Shown: positions 34,618-43,735 of the stretch, in pieces
Numbering within the stretch: position 1 is the first letter of the stretch
Layout: every line of letters starts with the position of its first letter
Made by a program: the position numbers and the translations under genes
Assembly: GCA_900317715.1 (NCBI GenBank)
Contig: ONHS01000014.1
Span: forward strand, 1-52,065
Direction: 5' to 3'
From: an uncultured Bacteroidales bacterium
Lineage (GTDB): Bacteria; Bacteroidota; Bacteroidia; Bacteroidales; WCHB1-69
DNA length: 52,065 bases
Notes under the pieces: model-generated
Database searches by the model: none
Told to the model about the DNA's origin: nothing
What the model saw: the letters and a program-made list of their open reading frames with translations, nothing else

Positions 34618-36981
34618 ATGCCCAAACATCCACTCTTTCTCGCTGTTATTCTGCTGATCATCAGCATTTCTGCCTTCGCGCAAAAGCATCCGTGCTCAGT
34701 GTGGGGCACCGTTGTGGAGGAGAATGACCGTCCTTTGCAGTATGCCTCTGTCTATGTCTCGCAGCATGACACGGTGGCGAATGGCACATTGACGTATCAG
34801 GACGGTACATTTGGGCTGATAATTCCCCGATCAAAGGAGCCCTATCTTCTCACGATAGTGTTCGTGGGGTACAAAACTAAACAGTTTGAAATTATGGCCG
34901 ATGAGCCAACACTTTCATTGGGAAAGATTATGATGGAGGCTACCTCTCAGATGTTGGACGAAGTGAATATCTCTTCGCAAGCTGGTGAACAAGGCCATGT
35001 TACAGCTGCTCATACTACGATAGCACCTGCGGATGCGACAGTCTTTATGGGTGGCACTGTTGCCGACCTCCTGCGCCAGCAGTCCTCCGTGACCGTTGAC
35101 CCCGACGGCAACGTCTCCATCCGCGGTAACGGCAATGTGCTGCTGCTCCTCGACGGGGTGCCCACGAATCTCGGTTCCATCAACGCGATACCGTCCTCCA
35201 ACGTGGCGAGTGTCGACATCATCACGAATCCGAATGCCATCTACGACGCCGAGGGCACGGGCGGCATCATCAACATCGTCACCAAGAAGGACGGGAAAAA
35301 AGGCCTCAGCGGGATGGCGGCGGTCAATTACGGCTTCAACCACTTCACCAACGGCAGCCTCGCGCTGAACTACACCCGCAACAAGTTCGCCCTGCGCTTC
35401 AACTACCAGGTAAAATACGAGGACGACATCAACAACGGCTACCTCTACCGCTATTACCGCACTACTGGCGACAGTCTCAGCCAGCAGATCCATGCCCTGC
35501 GGACGGTCTTCAACAACAATATCTCCCTCGGGGTCACCATCAAGCCCGATATGCGGAACAAGATCGATGCCGACTTCCGGCTCATCCTGCCCCGCCTTAA
35601 CACCGTCCAAGACCTCTCCAACGACTGGTTCCACAACGGCATCCTGACGCACGAGAACCGCCGAAGCGATGTGACCTGGAACCGCGAGAATCTCGACGGT
35701 ACGTTAGCCTACTGGCACGCCATCCGTCCCGGGAAGCTCACCTTCTCCGTCAAAGCGAATGTCTCCAAGATTTGGGGACACCGCCCGTCGTACTACTTCT
35801 TGGAGGGCGACTCGGTCAGCAAGTCGGTGTCGGGTGGAAGTCCGCTGCTCACCTCCGCGCAGACGGACTGGCGCATCATCGAGAAATACGGCTTCTGGGA
35901 TGCGGGCGTGAAGTTCTCCTATCGCCAAAACGACATCTACCATAACTTCTTCGTACGCGACAGCCTCGGTTGGGACTACTCCCATCAATTCAGTAACGAC
36001 TTGCTGCACAGGGAGTACGTGCCCGCCGCCTACGTGCAGTTCACCTCTACGGAGTGGCGCGACCGGTTCACCTGGAGTGCCGGTCTCCGTGCCGAATACA
36101 GCCGCACGCACCTGCATAGCGAGAAGGAGCTGTTAGATGAGTGGTCGCAGCATTTCTTCCTCGGTCCGTCGCTGTCGTTCAAGTACAAGATTTCCAAGAA
36201 GCACAGTCTGTCGTTCGCCTATTCGCGGCGCATCACGCGGCCCACATATCCGCAGCTCAACCCCTACATGAGTATGATCGACCCGCACAACTTCGAGCAG
36301 GGCAACATGCATCTCCAGCCCGAAACCGCCGACAATGCAGAGCTGCTCTACCAGTTCAAGGTGCCGAAATGGGCTGTGAATGTGGGCATTTACGGCAACT
36401 ACCTCCACAACTACATCACGCAGGTGGCCCGTTTCGAGGGCGACATCCTGCTGATGACCTACATCAACGCTACCTCGCAGACCAAGGCGGGTCTGGACCT
36501 GAGCGTGAAGGCCGATCCGTGGAAATGGATGACGGCAACGCTCGGCACGAACACCTACTACCTCCGTTCGGTGGGCAATATCGATGAGTGGGACATCTCG
36601 AACAGCGGGTGGGTCAACAACAGCAACCTCCGCCTCGATTTCCGTCCAATCAAGGGGATGAACATCAACCTGCAGTATTTCCTGAACACGCCGCAGTATT
36701 ACCCGCAGTTCACCACGCGCCTCTCGCACTACCTGAACATCGGCATCAGCCAGAAGTTCCTGAAGGGCGCGCTCACGGTCTCCGCGCAGCTCACGGACGT
36801 CTTCAACACCCGCAAATGGGAGATCTTCTCCGACAACCAGTACTATCAGTTAGACAATATGTTACACGGCAAGAGCCGGATGTTCTGGTTGGGCGTCAGC
36901 TACAACTTCAACGCCTACAAGAAGGCCGGAGCGGGAAAGACGGAAGTTGAGGATAGGAGCAAGATTCGGACGGGGGTGTGA
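34618..36981 (+). CDS. TonB-dependent-receptor-type outer-membrane beta-barrel protein
   Basis: 787 residues. Signal peptide (LFLAVILLIISISAFA), then a carboxypeptidase-regulatory-like domain (about 25-115; VWGTVVEENDRPLQYASVYVS...IVFVGYKTKQ). A plug domain follows (about 125-230; DLLRQQSSVTVDPDGNVSIRGNGNVLLLLDGVP, IITNPNAIYDAEGTGGIINIVTKK), then a long barrel of alternating strands of the OMP_b-brl_3 type. No SusD-like partner follows, so it is not a standard SusCD pair; the substrate is unknown. An open frame upstream (from 34486) crosses the promoter and is not used. GC content rises clearly after about 35040. Confidence 0.9.
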   Translation: MPKHPLFLAVILLIISISAFAQKHPCSVWGTVVEENDRPLQYASVYVSQHDTVANGTLTYQDGTFGLIIPRSKEPYLLTIVFVGYKTKQFEIMADEPTLSLGKIMMEATSQMLDEVNISSQAGEQGHVTAAHTTIAPADATVFMGGTVADLLRQQSSVTVDPDGNVSIRGNGNVLLLLDGVPTNLGSINAIPSSNVASVDIITNPNAIYDAEGTGGIINIVTKKDGKKGLSGMAAVNYGFNHFTNGSLALNYTRNKFALRFNYQVKYEDDINNGYLYRYYRTTGDSLSQQIHALRTVFNNNISLGVTIKPDMRNKIDADFRLILPRLNTVQDLSNDWFHNGILTHENRRSDVTWNRENLDGTLAYWHAIRPGKLTFSVKANVSKIWGHRPSYYFLEGDSVSKSVSGGSPLLTSAQTDWRIIEKYGFWDAGVKFSYRQNDIYHNFFVRDSLGWDYSHQFSNDLLHREYVPAAYVQFTSTEWRDRFTWSAGLRAEYSRTHLHSEKELLDEWSQHFFLGPSLSFKYKISKKHSLSFAYSRRITRPTYPQLNPYMSMIDPHNFEQGNMHLQPETADNAELLYQFKVPKWAVNVGIYGNYLHNYITQVARFEGDILLMTYINATSQTKAGLDLSVKADPWKWMTATLGTNTYYLRSVGNIDEWDISNSGWVNNSNLRLDFRPIKGMNINLQYFLNTPQYYPQFTTRLSHYLNIGISQKFLKGALTVSAQLTDVFNTRKWEIFSDNQYYQLDNMLHGKSRMFWLGVSYNFNAYKKAGAGKTEVEDRSKIRTGV

Positions 36982-37014
36982 TGGCGTTTTTCCACTGAAA
37001 TAGCAGATGATTTT

Positions 37015-38088
37015 CTATAATCGCCTCCGTTTGACAAATCTTCCTTTTTTATCGACAATGTATTGTGGCTGCTTTATCTTAATGACAGGAGAACTTTGTG
37101 GTCGGTATTGTCTAGCTCCCAAAGCAATAACTGTATTTACTCGTTGATCTAAAGCATTAATGATATCTTTGCGATTGAAACAATAGCTTTTTAGTAATTG
37201 TATTTTTTCATTATTGTTTGCAAAGCTGGTTACGGCAAGCTGGCAAAACAATATTTGCACTGCACTAACATAACATCGTTTTATTATTGGGTTAAACGAT
37301 TGATAATCTGATAAGTGCTTTTTGACAAAGATATATATACTGTTATAATCCTTTTGAGGCAATGTATATCCCATTGAAAATAGACAATAGATCAGTGATT
37401 GAAATCTATCAGTACTGATGTCTGTGTTGGAATATTTTTTTAGAAAATGGATAATATTTCCTTGCTTGCGGATTTCTTCAGCTTCGGCCAATACTTGTTC
37501 GTCGCCTTGCGGATAATTTATCCAATGGCGATTATTAGGATTGTTGAGCAAAAAATCAGTTAGTGTATTTTTGTCTATTGTTTCAGTATCCTTGAACAAT
37601 TGGCTTACATCTATTTCTAAACATGTAATATGTCTTTCTTGGATTTTTCGTGCCTTATCATCATCAACAGCGTGGCTGTAGAAAATTTCAACCCAAAGCG
37701 TTTGTACATTGCCATATTCATCTTGGTACTTGCACAAACAGTCTGGCTGTAGATCATCTTGTGCACATTCTTGAAAAACGTCAGAGAAGTTCTCTTGTTT
37801 TTGCGGGAAAGAACAAAAACGTCCAGAGTAGATAGGTAACATTAAGGCTTTATTCTCCTCAATGATCGCCTTTGACAGTAGGTGTATTTGGCTCTCAAAA
37901 GCACCTTTACATTCGGCTACAGAATGATGTTGGAAATGGTGCCGTTGTATATTACCCTTGTGGGCTTCCAAAACACTACCACATTTGGGACAAATACAAT
38001 TGCATGCTAAACCACTTGGTACTTCTTCAATGTTGCGAAGCGAGCCTGATAATTTGTCAATTCCGTATGTGACAAGATGTAAAGGCAT
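37015..38088 (-). CDS. CoiA-like competence/nuclease family protein, putative
   Basis: 357 residues. The N-terminal zinc-ribbon-like block CICPKCGSVLEAHKGNIQRHHFQHHSVAECKGAFESQIHLLSK matches the CoiA-type start (C-x2-C, then HHFxH). A nuclease-like core may follow (LWVEIFYSHAVDDDKARKIQERHITCLEIDVSQLF). The gene is AT-rich compared with the GC-rich genes on both sides. It follows a small secreted-protein gene by 9 bp in what looks like a two-gene unit. CoiA is needed for transformation in Gram-positives; the role here is unknown. Confidence 0.65.
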   Translation of the reverse strand: MPLHLVTYGIDKLSGSLRNIEEVPSGLACNCICPKCGSVLEAHKGNIQRHHFQHHSVAECKGAFESQIHLLSKAIIEENKALMLPIYSGRFCSFPQKQENFSDVFQECAQDDLQPDCLCKYQDEYGNVQTLWVEIFYSHAVDDDKARKIQERHITCLEIDVSQLFKDTETIDKNTLTDFLLNNPNNRHWINYPQGDEQVLAEAEEIRKQGNIIHFLKKYSNTDISTDRFQSLIYCLFSMGYTLPQKDYNSIYIFVKKHLSDYQSFNPIIKRCYVSAVQILFCQLAVTSFANNNEKIQLLKSYCFNRKDIINALDQRVNTVIALGARQYRPQSSPVIKIKQPQYIVDKKGRFVKRRRL

Positions 38089-38097
38089 AGAAATGCA

Positions 38098-38595
38098 TTA
38101 GAAATTCTTTGCTTTTTGTTTTTCTTTTTGATAGTTATAGTACAGTTCCATCCCGATTTTGTCATTTCGGAAAGTCCTATCGTGAGTTATTGGTAAAGTG
38201 GATAGTCGGATTCTTTCAACACCTAACTTGAACGATTCCATTTCCTGATCTGTGACTTTAAACATAGCCATTGATTTCATTTCGGTGATAGGTACAAATA
38301 CATTGCTTACCATCACTCCTCCACTGCTTGTAGTTGTACTTATTTTTTGTCCCGACAATTGTAAAAGTTGGTCGGTGTTGAAAAATCTCACCATCATTGT
38401 AGGACTTTCATTAAATACAAGCCTATCTGATTGAATGCTCACAATTAAATATGCGGTGTCACCAACAAAAGTGGGGGAGATGCTGACTGTACAGCCTTCT
38501 GCAGCCAATAAACGATAAGAGTAACTTACACTTTGTGCTTGTGATATAATGTTTATGGTGAAAATTAAAAATAAAAATAGTAAGCTCTTTTTCAT
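38098..38595 (-). CDS. Small secreted protein, unknown
   Basis: Not recognised. 165 residues with a signal peptide (MKKSLLFLFLIFTINIISQA, cleaved near QSV). The mature part is beta-rich with Ser/Thr stretches and ends in a Lys-rich tail. The MKKS start is chosen over an in-frame start 12 bp upstream. Probably the first gene of an AT-rich unit with the CoiA-like gene. Confidence 0.65.
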   Translation of the reverse strand: MKKSLLFLFLIFTINIISQAQSVSYSYRLLAAEGCTVSISPTFVGDTAYLIVSIQSDRLVFNESPTMMVRFFNTDQLLQLSGQKISTTTSSGGVMVSNVFVPITEMKSMAMFKVTDQEMESFKLGVERIRLSTLPITHDRTFRNDKIGMELYYNYQKEKQKAKNF

Positions 38596-38653
38596 ATTAG
38601 GTAACAATGGTTTGTCATCAGCTGTTTCGGAAGACTATCTTTCATAAAGTGTT

Positions 38654-38932
38654 CTATTTTCCAAACAAATCGGCATGAGTGCCTGTGTCTAACAGGTATA
38701 GCACGCAAGTGTCGTCAATAATTTGGTATATCAACAACCAGTCGGACTGTATGTGACATTCCCGAAATCCTTTCAGATCGCCCGTAAGGCCATGATCTTT
38801 GTGTTTTTTGTCAAGTTTCTTTCCTTCTGCCAATGTTTTTACCACATTGTTCAGGATATTTACGTCCAGTCCTCGTTTTACTGCCAGTTTGTAGGATTTT
38901 TTGTATCTGTTAGAATATTCAATGCTATACAT
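38654..38932 (-). CDS. YafQ-family (RelE-like) mRNA interferase toxin
   Basis: 92 residues; ribosome-dependent mRNA endonuclease type. Family blocks: YKKSYKLAVKRGLDVNIL, HKDHGLTGDLKGFRECHIQSDWLLIYQI and the C-terminal LDTGTHADLFGK, in which the histidine is near the end, as in YafQ. It starts 2 bp after the antitoxin stop, so it is translated from the same mRNA. Confidence 0.93.
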   Translation of the reverse strand: MYSIEYSNRYKKSYKLAVKRGLDVNILNNVVKTLAEGKKLDKKHKDHGLTGDLKGFRECHIQSDWLLIYQIIDDTCVLYLLDTGTHADLFGK

Positions 38933-38934
38933 GG

Positions 38935-39129
38935 TTATTCGTTTATTTTCTTCAGGTAGTCATCAAAATCTTTACATTTTGTAGTGTTTCCAGTCTTGTA
39001 GTCTGCAATAGCTTCACTGAGAGATCCTTTTTTTGGTGTTTCAACGATAATTCCCAGACCTTTCAAAAACAGTAGCAGCTGTTTTCCGAAAGTTGTTCTT
39101 TCATTGATGTTGATAGTATAAGTTGCCAT
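38935..39129 (-). CDS. Antitoxin of the YafQ-type pair (DinJ/RelB-like)
   Basis: 64 residues. The start MATYTININERTTFGKQLLLFLKGLG is a short ribbon-helix-like N-terminus, and the acidic C-terminus (KCKDFDDYLKKINE) would wrap the toxin. The antitoxin-first order with a 2-bp gap to the toxin fits a type II system. The family name is inferred mainly from the partner. Confidence 0.8.
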   Translation of the reverse strand: MATYTININERTTFGKQLLLFLKGLGIIVETPKKGSLSEAIADYKTGNTTKCKDFDDYLKKINE

Positions 39130-39156
39130 AATTGTTTCCTTCCTTTATTTACGCGG

Positions 39157-39164
39157 CAAAGATA
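39157..39164 (-). promoter_or_regulatory. -7 box TATCTTTG (minus strand) for the toxin-antitoxin pair
   Basis: CAAAGATA on the plus strand within GCGGCAAAGATA, 28 bp from the antitoxin start. Confidence 0.55.
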
Positions 39165-39216
39165 CGCTTTTTCTACAATTATCTATAGTGGTCAAAAATA
39201 TATCTGCGCAGAAAAA

Positions 39217-39985
39217 TCAATTCTCCTCTTTCTCCTTCAGCAGCTCGTCAATCTTCTTCTCGAGGTCGTCCAGTTTTTTCAACACGTCGTCGTTGTTGTC
39301 GGCCACCATCGCGTCCACGAAGACGGAGTTGATGAACGACATGCCGATGATGCCGCCGAAGACCAACAGCAGGCAGAAGTAGAACCGCACGATGTTGCCG
39401 ATGGTCGGGGTGGTGGCCGCCGCGATGGTGTCGGGGATGTCGTACCAGCCCTCCACGGTGCAGATGCGGAAGACGGAGTAGATGGAGTCCAGCGGCGTGG
39501 CGAAATAGGCCCGGCGCGATGTCTTTGAACAGGCTGCAGTTGACGAGCCCGAACACGATGATCAGCACGAGGAAGCAGAGCAGGATGCCGTACGATTGTT
39601 TCACGGCCAGCTTGAACCCTTTGGCAATTTGGTCGAAGTTGGGAAAGAAGTGCAGCACACGCAGGAACCGGAGCGTGCGTAACAGCCTCAGCACCATGAG
39701 GAACGACAGATCCATCAGATGCTCGGGGATGAACAGCGCGATGACGGAGGGGATGGACAGGATGACCAGGATGCCGTCCAGACGGTTCCACCCCGACGAC
39801 CAGTAGCCTTTCACGCCGTATTCGGCATGCTTGGTGATCATCTCCAACAAGAAGATGAGGGTGCATGCCACATCGATGATTTGAATCCCAATGTTGTCAA
39901 CGTTGCTGGCTTGCAGGAAGATGACAATGGCGTTCAGCAGGATGATGCTGAATATGAATTTCTCGTTGAGAAGCAGATTTTTCAT
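39217..39985 (-). pseudogene. Voltage-gated ion channel (BacNav-like), frameshifted
   Basis: Ion transport protein with S1-S4 voltage sensor and one pore. The S4 helix VLRLLRTLRFLRVLHFF carries arginines at every third position. The reading frame from 39985 shifts near 39509-39512, where a GGG (minus strand GCGCCGGGCC) appears to have one base too many. Removing one G joins DIAP to AYFATPLDSIYSVFRI and the selectivity filter TVEGW, then pore helix S6 (IVRFYFCLLLVFGGIIGMSF) and a C-terminal coiled coil (DDVLKKLDDLEKKIDELLKE). All parts are otherwise present, so this is a recent frameshift or a sequence error. It follows the M3 peptidase gene by 33 bp. Confidence 0.85.
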
Positions 39986-40001
39986 TCCGCACCGGTTTTA
40001 T

Positions 40002-40020
40002 TAACTGCTAACTACTAACT
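40002..40020. repeat. Short heptamer array, TAACTGC family
   Basis: TTAACTGC, TAACTAC, TAACT, running into the stop codon of the M3 peptidase gene (complement 40019-40021). Reverse complement of the TTAGTAG/TTAGCAG family, in the same orientation relative to the gene as at 7831 and 46461. Confidence 0.75.
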
Positions 40021-42139
40021 ATTTCAGTCCTCGGTTCTTCAGCAGCGGCTCGATGGAGGGCTCGTGGCCGCGGAAGGCAACGTAGAGCGTCATCGCGTCA
40101 GCAGTGTTTCCGCGTTCCAAGATGTTGGTTCTGAAGGAAGTAGCCGTGGCAGGGTCGAAAATGCCGTGGTCTTTGAAGCATTGGTAGGCATCGTTGTCCA
40201 AGACGGCCGCCCAGGTGTAGCTGTAGTAGCCCGCACCGTAACCGCCAGCGAAGATGTGCTGGAAGTACGGACTTCTGTAGCGGGAGATGATGGACGGTAT
40301 CAAACCGATCTTGGCCATCTGTTGATTCTCATAATCAGGGAGTTTGATGTTGACGGGCGAGGTGACGGTGTGGTAGTCCATGTCCAAAATGGAGGCGGCC
40401 AAAAGTTCAGTGTTGATGAAGCCCTGACCGTAGGTGGCGGCGCGCTCGATTTTCTCCACTAATTCATCAGGAATGGGCTCTCCGGTTTCGTAGTGATGGG
40501 CATAAACCTTCAGCACCTCAGGCTCGAAGGCGAAGTGTTCCATGAACTGGGAGGGCATCTCCACGAAGTCGCGCGGAACGTTGGTGCCAGAGAGGCTGGG
40601 GTAGTGGCAGCGCGACAGAATGCTGTGCAGCGCATGGCCGAATTCGTGGTAGAGGGTCTGCGTTTCGTCGATGTTGAGCAGTGCGGGTTTGTCGCCGACG
40701 GGCTTGGTGAAGTTGAAGACCAGCGACACCACGGGGATGTGGTTCTTGCCGTCGCGATCGTAATATTGTTCACGGAAGTTGGTCATCCACGCGCCGCTGC
40801 GCTTGCTCTCGCGCGGGAAGAAGTCCATATAGACCACAGCGATGACGTTGTTGTCGTCAATCACTTCGTAAGCCTTCACATCTTTGTGATACACAGGGAT
40901 TTCAGTGTTTTCTTTGAAGGTGAGTCCGTACAGTCTTTCGCAGACGTAGAAAAGACCTTTGCGGGCGGAGTCGAGGGCGAGGTAAGGACGGATGTCCTCA
41001 TCGTTGAGGTCGTATTGCTCTTTGCGCAGCTTTTCGGCATAATAACGCCAGTCGTAGGGCTGCAGGCTGCCTTCGATGCCGTCTTCCTTCATCATTTTTT
41101 GATAGAGAGCGGCCTCTTCTTTGGCTTTGGCAAGCGCCGGCTTCCATACTTGCATCAGCAGATTGTAAACGTTTTTGTCGTTTTTGGCCATGCAATCGTC
41201 AAGCACATAGTTGGCGTAGTTGTCGAAACCGAGAATTTGCGCTTTCTCCAAGCGAAGTTTCACGATCTCGTTGATAATCTCTTTGTTAGAATATTCACCA
41301 TCCAAGCAACGGGTGGAATAAGCCGTCCAGAGTTTCTTGCGGAGTTCGCGGTTTTGGCAGTTCTGGAGGAACGGCTCCATAGAAGGGATGTGCACCGTGA
41401 AAGCGTATTTGCCCTTGGCGTTTTCCATACCGTCGGCAGCCTCTTTTGCAGCAGCTAACTGTCCTTCGGTCAGACCGGCAAGGTCTTCCTCGTTGTCCAC
41501 GAAGAGTGCGTAGGAGTTAGTGGCGCCGAGCACGTTGTTGCCGAACTTGAGGGTCAGGGAGGAGAGCTTCTCGTTGATGTCGCGGAAAAGCGCCTGTTTG
41601 TTGGCAGGTACGTTTGCGCCGCCGCGCACGAAATCTTTGTAGGTTACCTCCAGCAGACGCAATTGCTCGGCGTTGAGGTTCTCCTTGTCACGGTTGTTGT
41701 ACACGATCTTGATTTTCTCGAACAGCTTTTCGTTCAGCATGATGTCATCGCCGTGGCGGGTGAGCATCGGGATGATGGTGTCGGAAAGACGTTCCATTTC
41801 GGGACTGTTCATGCATTCGGCGAGGTTCATGAAGACGGCCGTCACCTTGTTCAGCAGTTCGCCGCTGTATTCGTAAGGAATCAGGGTGTTCGCGAAGGTC
41901 GGGGCTTCTTTGTTTTCGCAAATTTGTTCGATGATTTCCGCCTGTTGTCTCATACCTTCCTGGATGGCAGGCAGATAGTCGGTGGTCTTGATTTTGTCGA
42001 AAGGAGGAACGCCGTACGGGGTGTCCCACTCTTTCATGAAGGGGTTGTTGGACAAATCAGTCTTGTCGGACTTTTTGCACGCGCCGCCCAATACGACGGT
42101 TGCCAAAATGATGGTTGCCATAGATAATTTTTTGTTCAT
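40019..42139 (-). CDS. M3 family metallopeptidase (Dcp/oligopeptidase-like lipoprotein)
   Basis: Zinc peptidase releasing dipeptides or degrading oligopeptides in the periplasm. 706 residues. Lipobox with Cys21 (TVVLGGAC), so probably membrane-anchored. The zinc motif HEFGHALHSIL is near residue 497, with downstream glutamate-bearing helix DFVEMPSQFMEHFAFEPEVLKVYA. The ATG at 42139 is chosen; the frame upstream is open but crosses the promoter box. Its stop lies in a heptamer array. The ion-channel gene follows. Confidence 0.93.
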   Translation of the reverse strand: MNKKLSMATIILATVVLGGACKKSDKTDLSNNPFMKEWDTPYGVPPFDKIKTTDYLPAIQEGMRQQAEIIEQICENKEAPTFANTLIPYEYSGELLNKVTAVFMNLAECMNSPEMERLSDTIIPMLTRHGDDIMLNEKLFEKIKIVYNNRDKENLNAEQLRLLEVTYKDFVRGGANVPANKQALFRDINEKLSSLTLKFGNNVLGATNSYALFVDNEEDLAGLTEGQLAAAKEAADGMENAKGKYAFTVHIPSMEPFLQNCQNRELRKKLWTAYSTRCLDGEYSNKEIINEIVKLRLEKAQILGFDNYANYVLDDCMAKNDKNVYNLLMQVWKPALAKAKEEAALYQKMMKEDGIEGSLQPYDWRYYAEKLRKEQYDLNDEDIRPYLALDSARKGLFYVCERLYGLTFKENTEIPVYHKDVKAYEVIDDNNVIAVVYMDFFPRESKRSGAWMTNFREQYYDRDGKNHIPVVSLVFNFTKPVGDKPALLNIDETQTLYHEFGHALHSILSRCHYPSLSGTNVPRDFVEMPSQFMEHFAFEPEVLKVYAHHYETGEPIPDELVEKIERAATYGQGFINTELLAASILDMDYHTVTSPVNIKLPDYENQQMAKIGLIPSIISRYRSPYFQHIFAGGYGAGYYSYTWAAVLDNDAYQCFKDHGIFDPATATSFRTNILERGNTADAMTLYVAFRGHEPSIEPLLKNRGLK

Positions 42140-42185
42140 CTTATTGAAATTTTTAATACAAAATCTTTTAAACGTTTTAAGGCTG

Positions 42186-42193
42186 CAAAAATA
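42186..42193 (-). promoter_or_regulatory. -7 box TATTTTTG (minus strand) for the M3 peptidase
   Basis: CAAAAATA on the plus strand within GGCTGCAAAAATA, 47 bp from the start codon. Confidence 0.6.
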
Positions 42194-42270
42194 GCGTTTT
42201 TTTGGGCAGGGAAAAAGAGTGTTGATAAGTATTGAAAATATATTATGGATGATGCTTGCCACATTTTTTG

Positions 42271-42278
42271 TATCTTTG
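42271..42278 (+). promoter_or_regulatory. -7 box TATCTTTG for hisS
   Basis: TATCTTTG followed by CC, 25 bp before the hisS ATG. Confidence 0.6.
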
Positions 42279-42303
42279 CCGTTTGTTTTGAAATACTGAA
42301 ATT

Positions 42304-43671
42304 ATGGTAAAACCGTCTATTCCAAAAGGTACACGCGATTTCACGCCCGTCGAGATGATGCGGCGCAATTATATTTTCGACACCATCCGGAACGTCTTCC
42401 ACAAGCACGCCTGTCTCCCGATCGAGACCCCGGCGATGGAGAACCTCTCCACCCTCATGGGCAAATACGGCGAAGAGGGCGACCGGCTGTTATTCAAGAT
42501 CTTGAACTCTGGAGATTTTACGAAAGGTGTTGATTTCCAAGATGAAACGCAAAGCACGAACAAGCTGGCGGCGCAACTCTGCGAGAAAGGTCTGCGCTAC
42601 GACCTGACCGTTCCGTTTGCCCGTTTCATCGTGCAGCACCAGAACGAGCTGACCTTCCCCTTCAAACGCTACCAGATGCAACCGGTGTGGCGCGCCGACC
42701 GCCCGCAGAAGGGTCGTTACCGCGAGTTCTACCAGTGCGATGTCGATATCATCGGCAGCAACTCGCTACTCAACGAGGCGGAGCTGGTGGAGATCACCGA
42801 CGAAGTGTTCCGCGCGTTCGGCATCAACATCGTCATGAAGATCAATAACCGCAAGATTCTCAGCGGTATAGCCGAGATTTTCTGTTCCCCTGACCAAGTC
42901 ACCGATTTGTGCGTCGCACTCGACAAGCTCGACAAAATCGGTCGCGAGGCGGTATGCGCAGAGATGCTGGAACGCGGCATCTCCCAAGATGCGATTTGCG
43001 GTATGGCACCGCTGTTTGAGCTGAGCGGCCTCTCCAATGAGGAGGTTTTGGCGAAACTGGAGCAGATGTTGGCGGCTTCCGAAACAGGATTGCAAGGCGT
43101 GGCTGAACTGAGAACGGTGTTGGATTATGTCGCCAAGATGCAGATTGCCACCAATTTGGAAATTGATGTGACGTTGGCTCGCGGTCTGAACTACTACACG
43201 GGTGCCATCTTCGAAATCAAGGCCACCGACGTGGCGATGGGCAGCATCTCCGGCGGCGGTCGTTACGACAACCTCACCGGCATCTTCGGACTCAAGAATA
43301 TGTCGGGCGTGGGCATCTCCTACGGCGCTGAGCGTATCTACGACGTGCTCAACGAGCTGAACCTTTTCCCGCAGCACATCCTCACGCCGATCACCGCGAT
43401 GTTCGTCAACTTCGGCGGCGACGACGAGATTTACGCACTGCAGGGACTGAAAGCGCTCCGAGATGCGGGCATCCCCGCCGAAATCTACCCCGACAAAGCC
43501 AAAATCGGTAAGCAGATGAACTACGCCAACGCCAAAGGCATCCCCTACGTCATCATGGCCGGCGAAAACGAGCGCGCCCAAGGCGTGTACACCCTCAAGA
43601 ACATGCAGACGGGGGAGCAAAAATCGTTGGTTATCGGCGAGATAGTTGAGGCGATGAAAAACGATGAATGA
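42304..43671 (+). CDS. hisS: Histidyl-tRNA synthetase
   Basis: Class II aminoacyl-tRNA synthetase charging tRNA-His. 455 residues. Start [19 protein letters not shown]; motif 2 at [22 protein letters not shown]; the histidine-binding [14 protein letters not shown]; motif 3 [13 protein letters not shown] followed by [15 protein letters not shown]; then the anticodon-binding domain (about 365-448). The final MKNDE and stop codon are already part of the tandem repeats that continue into the next gene. Confidence 0.97.
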   Translation: MVKPSIPKGTRDFTPVEMMRRNYIFDTIRNVFHKHACLPIETPAMENLSTLMGKYGEEGDRLLFKILNSGDFTKGVDFQDETQSTNKLAAQLCEKGLRYDLTVPFARFIVQHQNELTFPFKRYQMQPVWRADRPQKGRYREFYQCDVDIIGSNSLLNEAELVEITDEVFRAFGINIVMKINNRKILSGIAEIFCSPDQVTDLCVALDKLDKIGREAVCAEMLERGISQDAICGMAPLFELSGLSNEEVLAKLEQMLAASETGLQGVAELRTVLDYVAKMQIATNLEIDVTLARGLNYYTGAIFEIKATDVAMGSISGGGRYDNLTGIFGLKNMSGVGISYGAERIYDVLNELNLFPQHILTPITAMFVNFGGDDEIYALQGLKALRDAGIPAEIYPDKAKIGKQMNYANAKGIPYVIMAGENERAQGVYTLKNMQTGEQKSLVIGEIVEAMKNDE

Positions 43672-43735
43672 TGCGATGAATGATGCGATGAAAAACGATG
43701 AATGGAACGATGAATGATACGATGAATAGGGAGGA
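43659..43735. repeat. GATGAATGATGC-type repeats bridging hisS and the DUF389 gene
   Basis: Mostly 12-bp units beginning GATGAA: GATGAATGATGC twice, GATGAATGGAAC, GATGAATGATAC, with two 10-bp GATGAAAAAC units. The hisS stop lies within it, and three consecutive in-frame ATG codons of the next gene (43698, 43710, 43722) come from it. Confidence 0.85.

Noticed and set aside
39279..39866. 195-codon minus-strand frame in the ion-channel gene
   Set aside because: Histidine/arginine-rich shadow frame in GC-rich sequence; the channel's own frames explain the region.
40493..41458. 321-codon plus-strand frame antisense to the M3 peptidase
   Set aside because: Val/His/Phe-rich antisense shadow of a well-supported gene.
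42766..43620. 284-codon minus-strand frame antisense to hisS
   Set aside because: Antisense shadow of a clear synthetase gene.
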